Positions 1 to 7,827 of a DNA stretch of 12,082 bases are shown in pieces (the first letter of the stretch is position 1; every line of letters begins with the position of its first letter). Source of the DNA: Clostridia bacterium (GTDB lineage: Bacteria; Bacillota; Clostridia; Oscillospirales; CAG-382). A program made the translations under genes and the position numbers. Under the pieces are notes generated by a model. It ran no database searches, was not told the DNA's origin, and saw only the letters and a program-made list of their open reading frames with translations. The DNA lies in the NCBI GenBank assembly GCA_900754535.1, contig CAAEDF010000155.1, forward strand, positions 1-12,082. Reading direction: 5' to 3'.

Positions 1-23
1 CGGGGAGGGAACGGAGGAAGCCC

Positions 24-944
24 ATGCTGCTGACGGTTGACCGCATTTCAAAAGAATTCAACGACCGGACCGTGCTCTCGGACGTAAGCTTCGACATGGG
101 AGAGGGCGAGATCGTGGGATTTCTCGGTCCTAACGGTTCGGGGAAGACCACGACGATAAAAATAATTCTCGGGCTGCTTACGCCCGATTCCGGCAATGTA
201 TATATAAACGGGCTGAACATACGCACCGATTTTGAAAAAGCCGTTTCGGGCGTAGGCGCAATAATCGAAACGCCGGAGCTTTACGGATATCTTTCGGGAT
301 TTGAAAACCTGCGCATAGCGGGGCGGCCGTACGGCGTGACACGCGCAAGGATAGACGAGGTCGTGGAGGCGGTAGGGCTTCAGGAGTTCATAGGAGAAAA
401 AGTGCGCCGTTATTCGCTGGGGATGCGGCAGCGGCTGGGGATAGCGCAGGCAATGCTGCATTCCCCGCGTCTGCTGATACTGGACGAGCCGCTGAACGGA
501 CTTGACCCTGCCGGAGTGGTGGATTTCATAGAGCTTTTAAGGGAGCTGGCCAAAAACGGCACTTCCGTTCTCATATCAAGTCATCAGCTTGCGGAGATGG
601 AGCTCATATGCAGCCGGCTGATCATAATCGAGGGCGGATTCATAGTATCGATAAAAACGCTTAAAGAGCTCACCACCGAAAGCGAGGATATACCGGTAAA
701 TTTCAGGCTGGACGTAAACGACGCCGCCGCCGCGCTCCGTATGCTGACCGAGCACGGATTTTCGGCAGCCGTAAAAGAAAGCGGGCTTGTCGTTTGCATG
801 ACGAGGATACAGTCTGCGGAGGCTGCGCGTCTGCTTGTTGAAAACGGTATATCGCTGTACGGGATGTCCGCCCAGAAAAAAACGCTCAGCGACGCTTTTA
901 TGGAAGCGACGGGGAAAAAGAAGAGGAGGTCCTCGGGCAGATGA
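24..944 (+). CDS. ABC transporter ATP-binding protein, BcrA-like exporter type
   Basis: This 306-residue protein is the cytoplasmic ATPase that powers the permease encoded next. The Walker A motif GPNGSGKT is at residues 35-42, the signature SLGMRQR at 131-137, Walker B LLILDEP at 150-156, the D-loop just after it, and the switch histidine at H187. The usual Q-loop glutamine is replaced by glutamate (E82, in IIETPELY), a substitution I recall from the bacitracin/lantibiotic-immunity-like (BcrA) ATPases. Residues from about 215 to 306 form a C-terminal extension typical of that subfamily. The ATG has a GGAGG-type ribosome binding site at about 13-18. The stop overlaps the permease start (ATGA), so translation is probably coupled. 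Family ATPases export peptides, antibiotics or lipids; the substrate here cannot be read from the sequence. ATPase identity is near certain, subfamily likely. Confidence 0.95.
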   Translation: MLLTVDRISKEFNDRTVLSDVSFDMGEGEIVGFLGPNGSGKTTTIKIILGLLTPDSGNVYINGLNIRTDFEKAVSGVGAIIETPELYGYLSGFENLRIAGRPYGVTRARIDEVVEAVGLQEFIGEKVRRYSLGMRQRLGIAQAMLHSPRLLILDEPLNGLDPAGVVDFIELLRELAKNGTSVLISSHQLAEMELICSRLIIIEGGFIVSIKTLKELTTESEDIPVNFRLDVNDAAAALRMLTEHGFSAAVKESGLVVCMTRIQSAEAARLLVENGISLYGMSAQKKTLSDAFMEATGKKKRRSSGR

Positions 945-2716
945 AGATCTTCAGACTTCTCATGAACGAATTTGCCAAGATTTTCCGTCGCCGGGGGCTG
1001 ATGACCGTTTTTATCCTTATCGTGCTCAATTCATTTTTGGCGGGGCTGGGCGTATATGATTCTTCAAGCTACAGCGGAACGGAGCTTTTTCTTGAAAACG
1101 AGCTTGAAGATTACAGAAGGCTTGTGAAAACATATACGGATCAGATAGCCGATTACGAAAGCATGCTGCCGCCTGCGGACGAAAGCGCGGATACCGTGTC
1201 GGACATGTCGGAGGACGCTTCGCAGGACACGGAGCAGGAAAGCACGTTTTACAAATCACTCAACGAGCTTCGGTTTTCGCTTCTTGAAGCGAAAACCTAC
1301 GTGTCGGTATACGAGCGCGCGCTTGAGCTGTCCATCACCTCGGCCGACGACTGGAGATATTCCGTGCTTTACGATATCATAAACGGCGAGACGAAGATCG
1401 CGTGCTATGAGGAAATACTCGACGCAGACGAGGACGACGAGGATTATATTGCCACCGTCATATGCACCTATCTTGAGATAAGCTCCAACTATACCGCCGC
1501 CGAGATACGCGCAAAGCTTGCGGTGCAGAAGGACAACCTTGATTCGCTGTGGGAAAGCGTTGAGACCGGCGACTACGGCGCATACTGTAAAAACGAGATA
1601 ACCGCGCTGCAGTACGAGCAGGCCGCAAAGCAGTCCGAGCTTGAGATGATAAACCGGCAGCTGGAGGACAACCCGTCGAGCATAGAGCTCTCTCTTTCCA
1701 AGCGCAAGGCCGAGGGCGCGAAAGGGGCCATTGAGGGAAAGATAGAGATACAGAAATACCGCTACCAGAACGGCATCGAGTTCAAAAGCTGGGTGGACCG
1801 GACGCTTGATCTGATGCTTGAAAAATACGATTCGTACATCTCGCTTCTCAATTCCTTTGTCACCGAGGAATATTTTCACAAAAACGGAGATTATTACGAA
1901 TGGACATATGCCGATTACGGGGAGTATTCGGCGCTTATGAATTCCGATCTGCAAAGCTGTCTTGATTCGGTCTCCATCGGCTGGTACAGTATCGAGAACG
2001 GCGTGGAGGAGCTTTCGGTGGCCGATTCCACGCGCGAGAACATGCTGGGATTTTCGGACATGTTCCTGTTTTTCTCGTTTTTTGCGATAGTAGTGGCGGG
2101 GATAAGCGTTTCGGGCGAATATATCACGCGGACGATATATCTGCTGCTTATCAGACCTGCAAAGCGCTACAAAATACTTTTATCCAAATATCTTTCGGCG
2201 GCCGTTGCCGTAATGTCGCTTATCGCATTGTCCTTCGGGGCGTATCTGCTTGCAAGCGTGCTTACTCACGGCAGCGCGGACCTTTCGCTTCCGTATATGT
2301 ACGTATCGAACGGTGCCGTTACGGAGACCAGCTTTTTATACTGGATGGCTTTCCGCGTGCTTTACTGCACCGCCTCGGTCATGTTCCTGATGACTATCGC
2401 CTTTATGGCGTCGGCGCTGTTCAGGAATACCGCGTTTTCGATTGCTCTCGGGCTGTTTACCTATTTTTCGTCCATGCTGCTTGCCTCTATATTCCGCAAC
2501 AGCACGCTTTACGGATACCTGCCCTTCCCCTATTTCAACATCTCATCGTTCGTATACAACGACATGTCTACGCTTGCTTCGAGAGGGACGCAGGGCATCT
2601 ACGATTCGATTGTGGTATATCCCGTGATGGCGCTCGTATGGCTGGGCGCGCTTACGGTGATATGTCTGCTGATAGCTTTTGCTTCATTTACGCGAAGGGA
2701 TGTGACGAACACCTGA
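941..2716 (+). CDS. ABC-2 type transporter permease with large extracytoplasmic domain
   Basis: This 591-residue membrane protein is the partner of the preceding ATPase. One hydrophobic segment lies at about residues 19-39, then some 325 mostly hydrophilic residues (40-367), then five more predicted membrane segments at about 374-395, 418-441, 466-493, 495-518 and 558-582. Six segments fit an ABC-2 permease half. The long loop between segments 1 and 2 should face outside; it has two acidic stretches (about 83-105 and 163-172) and heptad-like, Glu/Lys/Leu-rich stretches suggesting coiled coil. A strong GGAGGT site at 925-930 lies inside the ATPase gene, and the ATG at 941 overlaps that gene's stop by four bases. 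The last base of its TGA begins the ATG of the dGTPase-like gene. No substrate can be assigned; a role in export or envelope-stress resistance is inference from the partner subfamily. Confidence 0.88.
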   Translation: MKIFRLLMNEFAKIFRRRGLMTVFILIVLNSFLAGLGVYDSSSYSGTELFLENELEDYRRLVKTYTDQIADYESMLPPADESADTVSDMSEDASQDTEQESTFYKSLNELRFSLLEAKTYVSVYERALELSITSADDWRYSVLYDIINGETKIACYEEILDADEDDEDYIATVICTYLEISSNYTAAEIRAKLAVQKDNLDSLWESVETGDYGAYCKNEITALQYEQAAKQSELEMINRQLEDNPSSIELSLSKRKAEGAKGAIEGKIEIQKYRYQNGIEFKSWVDRTLDLMLEKYDSYISLLNSFVTEEYFHKNGDYYEWTYADYGEYSALMNSDLQSCLDSVSIGWYSIENGVEELSVADSTRENMLGFSDMFLFFSFFAIVVAGISVSGEYITRTIYLLLIRPAKRYKILLSKYLSAAVAVMSLIALSFGAYLLASVLTHGSADLSLPYMYVSNGAVTETSFLYWMAFRVLYCTASVMFLMTIAFMASALFRNTAFSIALGLFTYFSSMLLASIFRNSTLYGYLPFPYFNISSFVYNDMSTLASRGTQGIYDSIVVYPVMALVWLGALTVICLLIAFASFTRRDVTNT

Positions 2717-3699
2717 TGAAGGAAGCGGTATACGCAAACGAGGCGCTTACCCTATCACCGCGCGCATTCTTCTCAAAGGACACGCGCGGGCGGCTGGTTC
2801 CGGTTGCTCCCTGCCCTGTCAGGACGGATTTCATGCGCGACCGCGACAGGATAATCCATTCCAAGTCGTTCAGAAGGCTTATGCACAAGATGCAGGTTTT
2901 CCTTGCGCCGGAGGGCGACCATTACCGCACACGGCTGACGCACACGCTTGAGGTGACGCAGATAGCGCGCACGCTTGCGAGGGCGCTCAAGCTCAACGAG
3001 GACCTTACGGAGGCGGCCGCACTCGGCCACGATCTCGGGCACACCCCTTTCGGACACTCCGGAGAACGGGCGCTGAACGAGCTATGCCCGGACGGGTTCC
3101 GGCACTGCGAGCAGAGCCTGCGCGTTGCGGACAAGCTGGAAGCGCTTAATCTCACCGTAGAGGTGCGCGACGGTATGCTTAACCATTCCGGCGAGATGCG
3201 CGCGTACACGCTTGAGGGACAGATAATAAAATTCGCCGACAGGATAGCGTATATCAACCATGACATAGACGACGCGATACGCGCCGGGATACTGCGTGCC
3301 GACGATATCCCGCGGGAGGAAACGGAAATACTGGGAGATACCCATTCACGGCGCATTTCATCGATGGTGAACGCCGTCATAGCCTGCGGCACCGAAGGCG
3401 ACATTTCCATGGCCGAGCCGTATTTCTCCGCCATGATGAAGCTGAGAGAATTCATGTTCGAGCGCGTTTATTTCAACTCGCAGGCGAAGAGTGAGGACAA
3501 AAAGGTTGCGGACATGATAGCGAGGATATACGAATATTTTCTCAAAAACACGGACAGGCTGCCGCAGGAATATCTGGCCAACGCCGAGCGGGACGGCACG
3601 GAGCGGGTGGTGTGCGACTACATCGCGGGTATGACCGACAGGTACGCGCTTGCGGTTTTTGACGAGCTTTTCGTGCCCAAGACATGGCAGCACAGATAG
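2716..3699 (+). CDS. dgt: dGTP triphosphohydrolase-like HD-domain protein
   Basis: The 327-residue product belongs to the dGTPase-like family, which cleaves dNTPs to deoxynucleosides and triphosphate and so trims the dNTP pool. The metal-binding HD signature is visible: H76 in RLTHTLEV, H105-D106 in GHDLGHTPFGH, and D175 in KFADRIAY. The family block RDRDRIIHSKSFRRL is at residues 41-55. I chose the ATG at 2716 rather than an upstream in-frame start at 2638, because residue 1 onward (MKEAVYANE) matches where the family begins and the extra 26 codons lie inside the permease gene. The start shares one base with the permease stop (TGATG). No good ribosome site lies close by (GAAGGG is about 15 bases upstream), so translation probably depends on the permease. 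Position before dnaG and rpoD is common in Clostridia. Substrate preference within the family is not certain. Confidence 0.93.
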   Translation: MKEAVYANEALTLSPRAFFSKDTRGRLVPVAPCPVRTDFMRDRDRIIHSKSFRRLMHKMQVFLAPEGDHYRTRLTHTLEVTQIARTLARALKLNEDLTEAAALGHDLGHTPFGHSGERALNELCPDGFRHCEQSLRVADKLEALNLTVEVRDGMLNHSGEMRAYTLEGQIIKFADRIAYINHDIDDAIRAGILRADDIPREETEILGDTHSRRISSMVNAVIACGTEGDISMAEPYFSAMMKLREFMFERVYFNSQAKSEDKKVADMIARIYEYFLKNTDRLPQEYLANAERDGTERVVCDYIAGMTDRYALAVFDELFVPKTWQHR

Positions 3700-3712
3700 G
3701 AAGCCGGAGCGC

Positions 3713-3748
3713 ACCCGGATGTGATGCATCACACGGATGTGATGCACC
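3713..3748 (+). repeat. 18-base tandem repeat between dgt and dnaG
   Basis: Two adjacent 18-base units, 3713-3730 and 3731-3748, differ at two positions and share CGGATGTGATGCA exactly. The first unit and the start of the second also form a perfect 14-base palindrome, TGTGATGCATCACA, at 3720-3733. The repeat fills most of the 67-base gap between the two genes. No known operator is recognised. Confidence 0.8.
3725..3746 (+). other. Hairpin just upstream of the dnaG ribosome binding site
   Basis: TGCATCACA at 3725-3733 is the exact reverse complement of TGTGATGCA at 3738-3746, with a four-base loop CGGA. This gives a nine-pair stem ending nine bases before the GGGAGG site of dnaG. No T-run follows (the next bases are CCGAAAAAGGG), so it is not an intrinsic terminator. 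It competes with a smaller hairpin formed by the palindrome at 3720-3733. A role in RNA processing, stability or tuning of dnaG translation is inference. Confidence 0.6.
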
Positions 3749-3766
3749 GAAAAAGGGAGGATAGGT

Positions 3767-5557
3767 GTGGCTTTTTCACGCGGGTTCATAGATGAGATAA
3801 GAAGAAGGAATGATATAGAAGAGGTAATCGGAAAATACGTTCAGCTCAAGCGGGCCGGCAGGAACCTTGTGGGACTTTGCCCGTTCCACGGCGAAAAAAC
3901 GCCGTCGTTTACCGTCTTCCCGCAAAGCTCAAGCTATTACTGCTTCGGCTGCGGCGCGGGCGGCGACGTCTTCTCGTTTGTGATGCAGACCGAGGGTCTG
4001 GACTATCCGGCGGCCGTGGAATATCTTGCAAAAAACTCGGGCATTCCCATGGAGGACGACGGAAGCGCCGCACGCCGCAGCGAGGTCAGCCGCGACCGGG
4101 TGATAAGCGCCAACCGCGAGGCGGCGATATTTTTTCATTCGTCGCTGATGTCGCCGGCGGGCGGGGCGGCGATGGATTATCTCAAGGGCAAAAGAAAGCT
4201 TACAGACAAGACGATCACGCGTTTCGGCATAGGCTATGCGCCGGACGGCTGGACGACCCTTTACGAAACGCTGAAGTCCAAGGGATATGACGACAAGGAG
4301 CTTAAGGCCGCGTTTCTGTGCGGGATCTCAAAAAGCGGCACTCCCTACGACATTTTCCGCAACCGCGTGATGTTTCCCATTTTTGACATAAACGGAAACG
4401 TGGTGGCTTTTTCGGGCAGAAGGCTCAACGAAGCCGACGAGCGCAAATACGTAAACACGTCCGACACGCCGGCGTTCAGGAAAAGCAGGACGGTATACGC
4501 GCTGAATTTTGCAAAGCGCTCCGAGGCGAAAAGCCTGATTTTGTGCGAGGGACAGCTTGACGCGATATCACTTCAGCAGGCGGGGTTCGACAACGCTGTG
4601 GCGACTCAGGGCACGGCGATGACCTCCGAACAGGCGCGGCTGATAGCACGGTACGCCAAATCGGTTTTTATCGCTTACGACATGGACAGCGCAGGCAGGA
4701 ACGCCGCGGTGAAAGCGGTTTCGCTGCTGAACGAATTTGGTGTGGCGGCGCGGATAATCGACTGGGGAGAAGAAGCGAAGGACCCCGACGAATTTATAAA
4801 AAAGCGCGGTGCCGACGCGTTCCGGCGGCTGCTTGACAGCTCTGTGGGGCAGATAGATTTCAGGATAGGCGAGATACTCAAAAAATACGCCGTCTCGCTG
4901 CCGGACGAGAAGCTGCGCGCCGCGGAGGAGCTTACCTCGCTTGCCGCGGCGGCCGACACGAAAAGCGAGAGAGAAATTTACATTTCAAGAATAGCCGAAA
5001 AGCTCGGCCTTTCCCCGGAAGCCATATCCGAGCAGACCGAACGAAAGGCGCGGAAAAACGAGATAAAGAAAAAAGCCGAGTACAATCAGAGCGTCATAAG
5101 AGGCGCGCTCGGCTACGGAGACAGCGTAAACCGCGACCGGATCAAATTTGCCTCGGGTGCGGTGATAGAGGAGCGGCTGCTGGCGGCGATGCTGACCGAT
5201 CCCGCTCTCGCGCAGGAAGCATACGGGCTGCTTACGGCGGAGGATTTTATAACCGGGTTCGGAAAAAAGGTATTTGAGACATTTTCGGAGGAGTTTTCCG
5301 AAGGGGCGGAGATAAGCCTTTCGAAAAATACGATCCTTGACGGCGGCGAGGTCGCGGCGCTTGCAAAGCTGATAGCCGCGCACGAAAAGCTGCCTGACAT
5401 ATACGGTAAGGATGCAAAGGCGCTTGTGGGAGCGCTTAAGGAAGAAAAAAGGAAGAACGACTGTGACCGGAAGATGGAAGAAGATCCGCAGACGGCACTT
5501 GACGAATATATACGGATGCGGAAGGAAAAGAGGGCCGGTCACGGCGACAAAGGCTGA
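3767..5557 (+). CDS. dnaG: DNA primase DnaG
   Basis: The 596-residue product makes the RNA primers for chromosomal replication. The N-terminal CHC2 zinc ribbon has ligands C38, H41, C59 and C62 (LCPFHGEKTPSF, then CFGCGAGGD). The Toprim catalytic core follows, with the acidic residue E261 in LCEGQLDAI and D305/D307 in AYDMDSAG. The C-terminal part (from about 460) resembles the helicase-interacting region, beginning IEERLLAAML. Length is normal for the family. The start is GTG at 3767, six bases after GGGAGG at 3755-3760; this places MAFSRGFIDEIRRRNDI at the N terminus as usual. The gene follows dgt after a 67-base gap holding a repeat and hairpin, and precedes rpoD by 39 bases. This is the conserved dnaG-rpoD macromolecular synthesis arrangement. 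Nothing essential is missing. Confidence 0.98.
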   Translation: MAFSRGFIDEIRRRNDIEEVIGKYVQLKRAGRNLVGLCPFHGEKTPSFTVFPQSSSYYCFGCGAGGDVFSFVMQTEGLDYPAAVEYLAKNSGIPMEDDGSAARRSEVSRDRVISANREAAIFFHSSLMSPAGGAAMDYLKGKRKLTDKTITRFGIGYAPDGWTTLYETLKSKGYDDKELKAAFLCGISKSGTPYDIFRNRVMFPIFDINGNVVAFSGRRLNEADERKYVNTSDTPAFRKSRTVYALNFAKRSEAKSLILCEGQLDAISLQQAGFDNAVATQGTAMTSEQARLIARYAKSVFIAYDMDSAGRNAAVKAVSLLNEFGVAARIIDWGEEAKDPDEFIKKRGADAFRRLLDSSVGQIDFRIGEILKKYAVSLPDEKLRAAEELTSLAAAADTKSEREIYISRIAEKLGLSPEAISEQTERKARKNEIKKKAEYNQSVIRGALGYGDSVNRDRIKFASGAVIEERLLAAMLTDPALAQEAYGLLTAEDFITGFGKKVFETFSEEFSEGAEISLSKNTILDGGEVAALAKLIAAHEKLPDIYGKDAKALVGALKEEKRKNDCDRKMEEDPQTALDEYIRMRKEKRAGHGDKG

Positions 5558-5596
5558 AAAGCTGCCGCCTGAAGCGGGAAAGGAAGGTTTGACAAG

Positions 5597-6697
5597 GTGG
5601 AACAGGATTTTAAGAAGGTGCTTGGAGAGCTTATTGAGCGCGGAAAAGCAAAAAACAGCATTGCAGCTTCGGAGATAATGGAGGCCATTGATTCGGCCGA
5701 CTGCTCTATCGAGCAGATAGAAAAGATCTACGAATCTCTTGAAGAGAACGGCATTGAGGTGACCAACGACCTTGACGCGGCCGCTTTTGACGTGCCCGAC
5801 GAGGATCTGTTGCCCGATGATATAGACGAATCTCCCGAAGAAGTTGAAGAGATGCTGCTTCAGGAGGGCGTTGCCATCGACGACCCCGTGAGGATGTATC
5901 TCAAGGAGATAGGCAAGGTGCCGCTTCTTTCGGCCGAAAAGGAGCTTGAGCTGGCGTTCAAGATGTCCAACGGCGATGAGGAGGCGAAAAAGCAGCTTGT
6001 GGAGGCCAACCTGCGCCTTGTCGTCAGCATTGCAAAGCGCTATGTAAACCGCGGGATGTTCTTCCTTGACCTTATTCAGGAGGGCAACCTGGGGCTTATG
6101 AAGGCCGTGGAAAAGTTTGACTACGGCAAGGGGTACAAATTTTCCACCTACGCGACCTGGTGGATACGTCAGGCAATAACGCGTGCGATAGCCGATCAGG
6201 CGCGGACGATAAGGATACCCGTTCACATGGTGGAGACCATAAACAAGGTGCTGCGCGTGTCGCGTCAGCTTCTCCAGGAGCTCGGGCGCGAACCTACCGG
6301 AGAGGAGATAAGCAAGGAAATGAACATGCCGGTGGAAAAGGTGCGGGAGATACTGAAAATCGCCCAGGAGCCGGTGTCTCTGGAGATGCCGATAGGCGAA
6401 GAAGAAGACAGCCATCTGGGCGACTTCATAGCCGATGACAACACCCCCGCCCCTCAGGACGCCGCGTCGTACATGATGCTGCGCGAGCAGCTGCTTGAGG
6501 TGCTGCACACGCTGACCCCGCGGGAAGAGAGCGTGCTCAAGCTGAGGTTCGGGCTGGAGGACGGACGTCCGAGGACGCTTGAGGAAGTGGGCAAGGTATT
6601 CAAGATAACGCGTGAGCGCATACGTCAGATAGAGGCAAAGGCGCTTCGCAAGCTGAGGCATCCCAGCCGCTCCAAGCGTCTTAAGGATTATCTGTAA
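5597..6697 (+). CDS. rpoD: RNA polymerase primary sigma factor RpoD (SigA)
   Basis: This 366-residue protein is the housekeeping sigma factor that directs RNA polymerase to -35/-10 promoters such as those seen later in this window. Region 1.1 covers about residues 1-65 and is followed by an acidic linker. Region 1.2 begins at DDPVRMYL (95-102). Region 2 begins near residue 137 and includes the promoter-melting block with [10 protein letters not shown] (Y185, W188, W189). Region 3 spans roughly 210-285. Region 4 begins at LTPREE (306-311), with the -35-binding helix-turn-helix at about 327-353 ([20 protein letters not shown]). Length matches Firmicutes SigA. The start is GTG at 5597, nine bases after AAGGAAGG. 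No promoter was found in the 39 bases after dnaG, so it is probably co-transcribed with dnaG. Downstream lies pheS after 77 bases. Confidence 0.98.
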   Translation: MEQDFKKVLGELIERGKAKNSIAASEIMEAIDSADCSIEQIEKIYESLEENGIEVTNDLDAAAFDVPDEDLLPDDIDESPEEVEEMLLQEGVAIDDPVRMYLKEIGKVPLLSAEKELELAFKMSNGDEEAKKQLVEANLRLVVSIAKRYVNRGMFFLDLIQEGNLGLMKAVEKFDYGKGYKFSTYATWWIRQAITRAIADQARTIRIPVHMVETINKVLRVSRQLLQELGREPTGEEISKEMNMPVEKVREILKIAQEPVSLEMPIGEEEDSHLGDFIADDNTPAPQDAASYMMLREQLLEVLHTLTPREESVLKLRFGLEDGRPRTLEEVGKVFKITRERIRQIEAKALRKLRHPSRSKRLKDYL

Positions 6698-6718
6698 AAA
6701 ACTTTTGCGTAAAAGCAC

Positions 6719-6742
6719 GCGGATACAAAAAAGTATATCCGC
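6719..6742 (+). other. Hairpin between rpoD and pheS
   Basis: GCGGATA at 6719-6725 pairs perfectly with TATCCGC at 6736-6742 around a ten-base A-rich loop. An alternative pairing of ATAC with GTAT inside the loop is possible with a two-base bulge. No T-run follows, so it is not an intrinsic terminator. It is the only structured element in the 77-base rpoD-pheS gap. I see no paired -35/-10 promoter there. It may be an mRNA processing or stability element, which is inference. Confidence 0.45.
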
Positions 6743-6774
6743 AAGAAAATGAGAAAGGAAAAATCGGAAAAGTC

Positions 6775-7794
6775 ATGAAAGAAGAACTGAAAAAGATCTC
6801 GTCGGATGCGCTGGCGGAGATAGCGTCTGCCGTTTCCGAGCAGGAGCTTGACGCGGCGAGAGTAAAATATCTCGGAAAAAAAGGCGCGCTTACGGCGATA
6901 CTGCGCGGGATGGGCGCGCTGGAGCCGAACGAACGCAGAGAGATCGGAGAGGCTGCAAATATCGTGCGCAACGAGCTTGAGAGCGCGGTTGCGGACAAAT
7001 CCGCGCAGCTTAAAAAGGCAGCGCTTGAAAAACGCCTTATCGACGAAAAAACCGACGTCACGCTGCCCGGAAGATCCAAGCCCTGCGGCAGGCTCCATCC
7101 GCTGCAGATAATCGAAAACCGCATCCGCGACATATTCGTCGAAATGGGCTTCAACGTGGTCGAAGGTCCGGAGGTGGAAAGCGTTTACAACAACTTTGAT
7201 GCGCTCAACGCGCCCGCCGACCATCCGTCGCGTGATTTTCAGGACACCTTCTACATAAACGAAACGACGCTGCTTCGCACGCAGACCTCGCCGGTCCAGA
7301 TACGCGCGATGGCGGGAAAGACGCCGCCGATACGCATCATCTCGCCCGGGCGCACCTACCGTTCGGACGACGTGGACGCCACTCATTCGCCGATGTTCCA
7401 TCAGGTGGAGGGGCTTGTGGTCGACCGCGGGATAACCATGGCCGACCTCAAGGGCACGCTTGACATATTCGCGCGCAGTCTGTTCGGCGCCGAGACGAGG
7501 ACGCGCCTGCGCCCGCACAACTTCCCGTTCACCGAGCCGAGCGCGGAGGTTGACGTTTCCTGCTTTATGTGCGGCGGAAAGGGCTGCCGGCTTTGCAAGG
7601 GGGACGGATGGATAGAGATCCTGGGCGCGGGCATGGTGCATCCCAACGTGCTTGCCGGCTGCGGGATAGACCCGGAGATCTATTCCGGATTTGCCTTCGG
7701 CATGGGACTTGAGCGAGTGACGATGATCAGATACAATATTGACGACATGAGGCTGCTTTACGAGAACGACGTGCGGTTCTTGGCGCAGTTCTGA
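6775..7794 (+). CDS. pheS: Phenylalanyl-tRNA synthetase alpha subunit
   Basis: The 339-residue catalytic alpha subunit charges tRNA-Phe with phenylalanine as an alpha2-beta2 enzyme with PheT. The N-terminal coiled-coil tRNA-binding arm covers about residues 1-90 (with VKYLGKKGALTAILRGMG). The class II core follows: HPLQIIENRIRDIF with the conserved GPEVE, motif 2 GRTYRSDDVDATHSPMFHQVEG from residue 192, the phenylalanine-pocket block RPHNFPFTEPSAEVD, and motif 3 GMGLER at 309-314. Four cysteines (C263, C266, C271, C274) sit in a CxxC-x4-CxxC pattern before WIEILGAGMVHPNVL; similar cysteines are common in the family and may bind zinc. The ATG at 6775 gives the usual N terminus MKEELKKI; the nearest purine-rich sites (AAAGGA, CGGAAAAG) are modest. 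It follows rpoD by 77 bases with no T-box leader, and pheT follows by 33 bases. Confidence 0.98.
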   Translation: MKEELKKISSDALAEIASAVSEQELDAARVKYLGKKGALTAILRGMGALEPNERREIGEAANIVRNELESAVADKSAQLKKAALEKRLIDEKTDVTLPGRSKPCGRLHPLQIIENRIRDIFVEMGFNVVEGPEVESVYNNFDALNAPADHPSRDFQDTFYINETTLLRTQTSPVQIRAMAGKTPPIRIISPGRTYRSDDVDATHSPMFHQVEGLVVDRGITMADLKGTLDIFARSLFGAETRTRLRPHNFPFTEPSAEVDVSCFMCGGKGCRLCKGDGWIEILGAGMVHPNVLAGCGIDPEIYSGFAFGMGLERVTMIRYNIDDMRLLYENDVRFLAQF

Positions 7795-7827
7795 GGCAGA
7801 ATATATCAGGAAAGGGCAGCATATTTT

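Noticed and set aside
2638..2715. Upstream 26-codon extension of the dGTPase-like protein
   Set aside because: It lies wholly inside the permease gene, gives a Cys/Asp-rich peptide unlike the family, and the ATG at 2716 gives the expected N terminus and a TGATG coupling.
3720..3733. CRP/FNR-type operator (TGTGA and TCACA half-sites)
   Set aside because: The half-sites are four bases apart instead of the six of CRP sites, and the FNR-type core spacing does not fit either. The palindrome is better explained by the tandem repeat.
4985..6718. 577-codon open frame on the minus strand opposite dnaG and rpoD
   Set aside because: It is the antisense shadow of two fully convincing genes; it shows no recognisable domain and an odd His/Leu/Arg-rich composition. 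Bias in codon use of the real genes explains the lack of stops.
6698..6774. T-box or separate promoter for pheS
   Set aside because: The 77-base gap is too short for a T-box, has no T-box consensus, and TTGCGT has no -10 at a workable distance.
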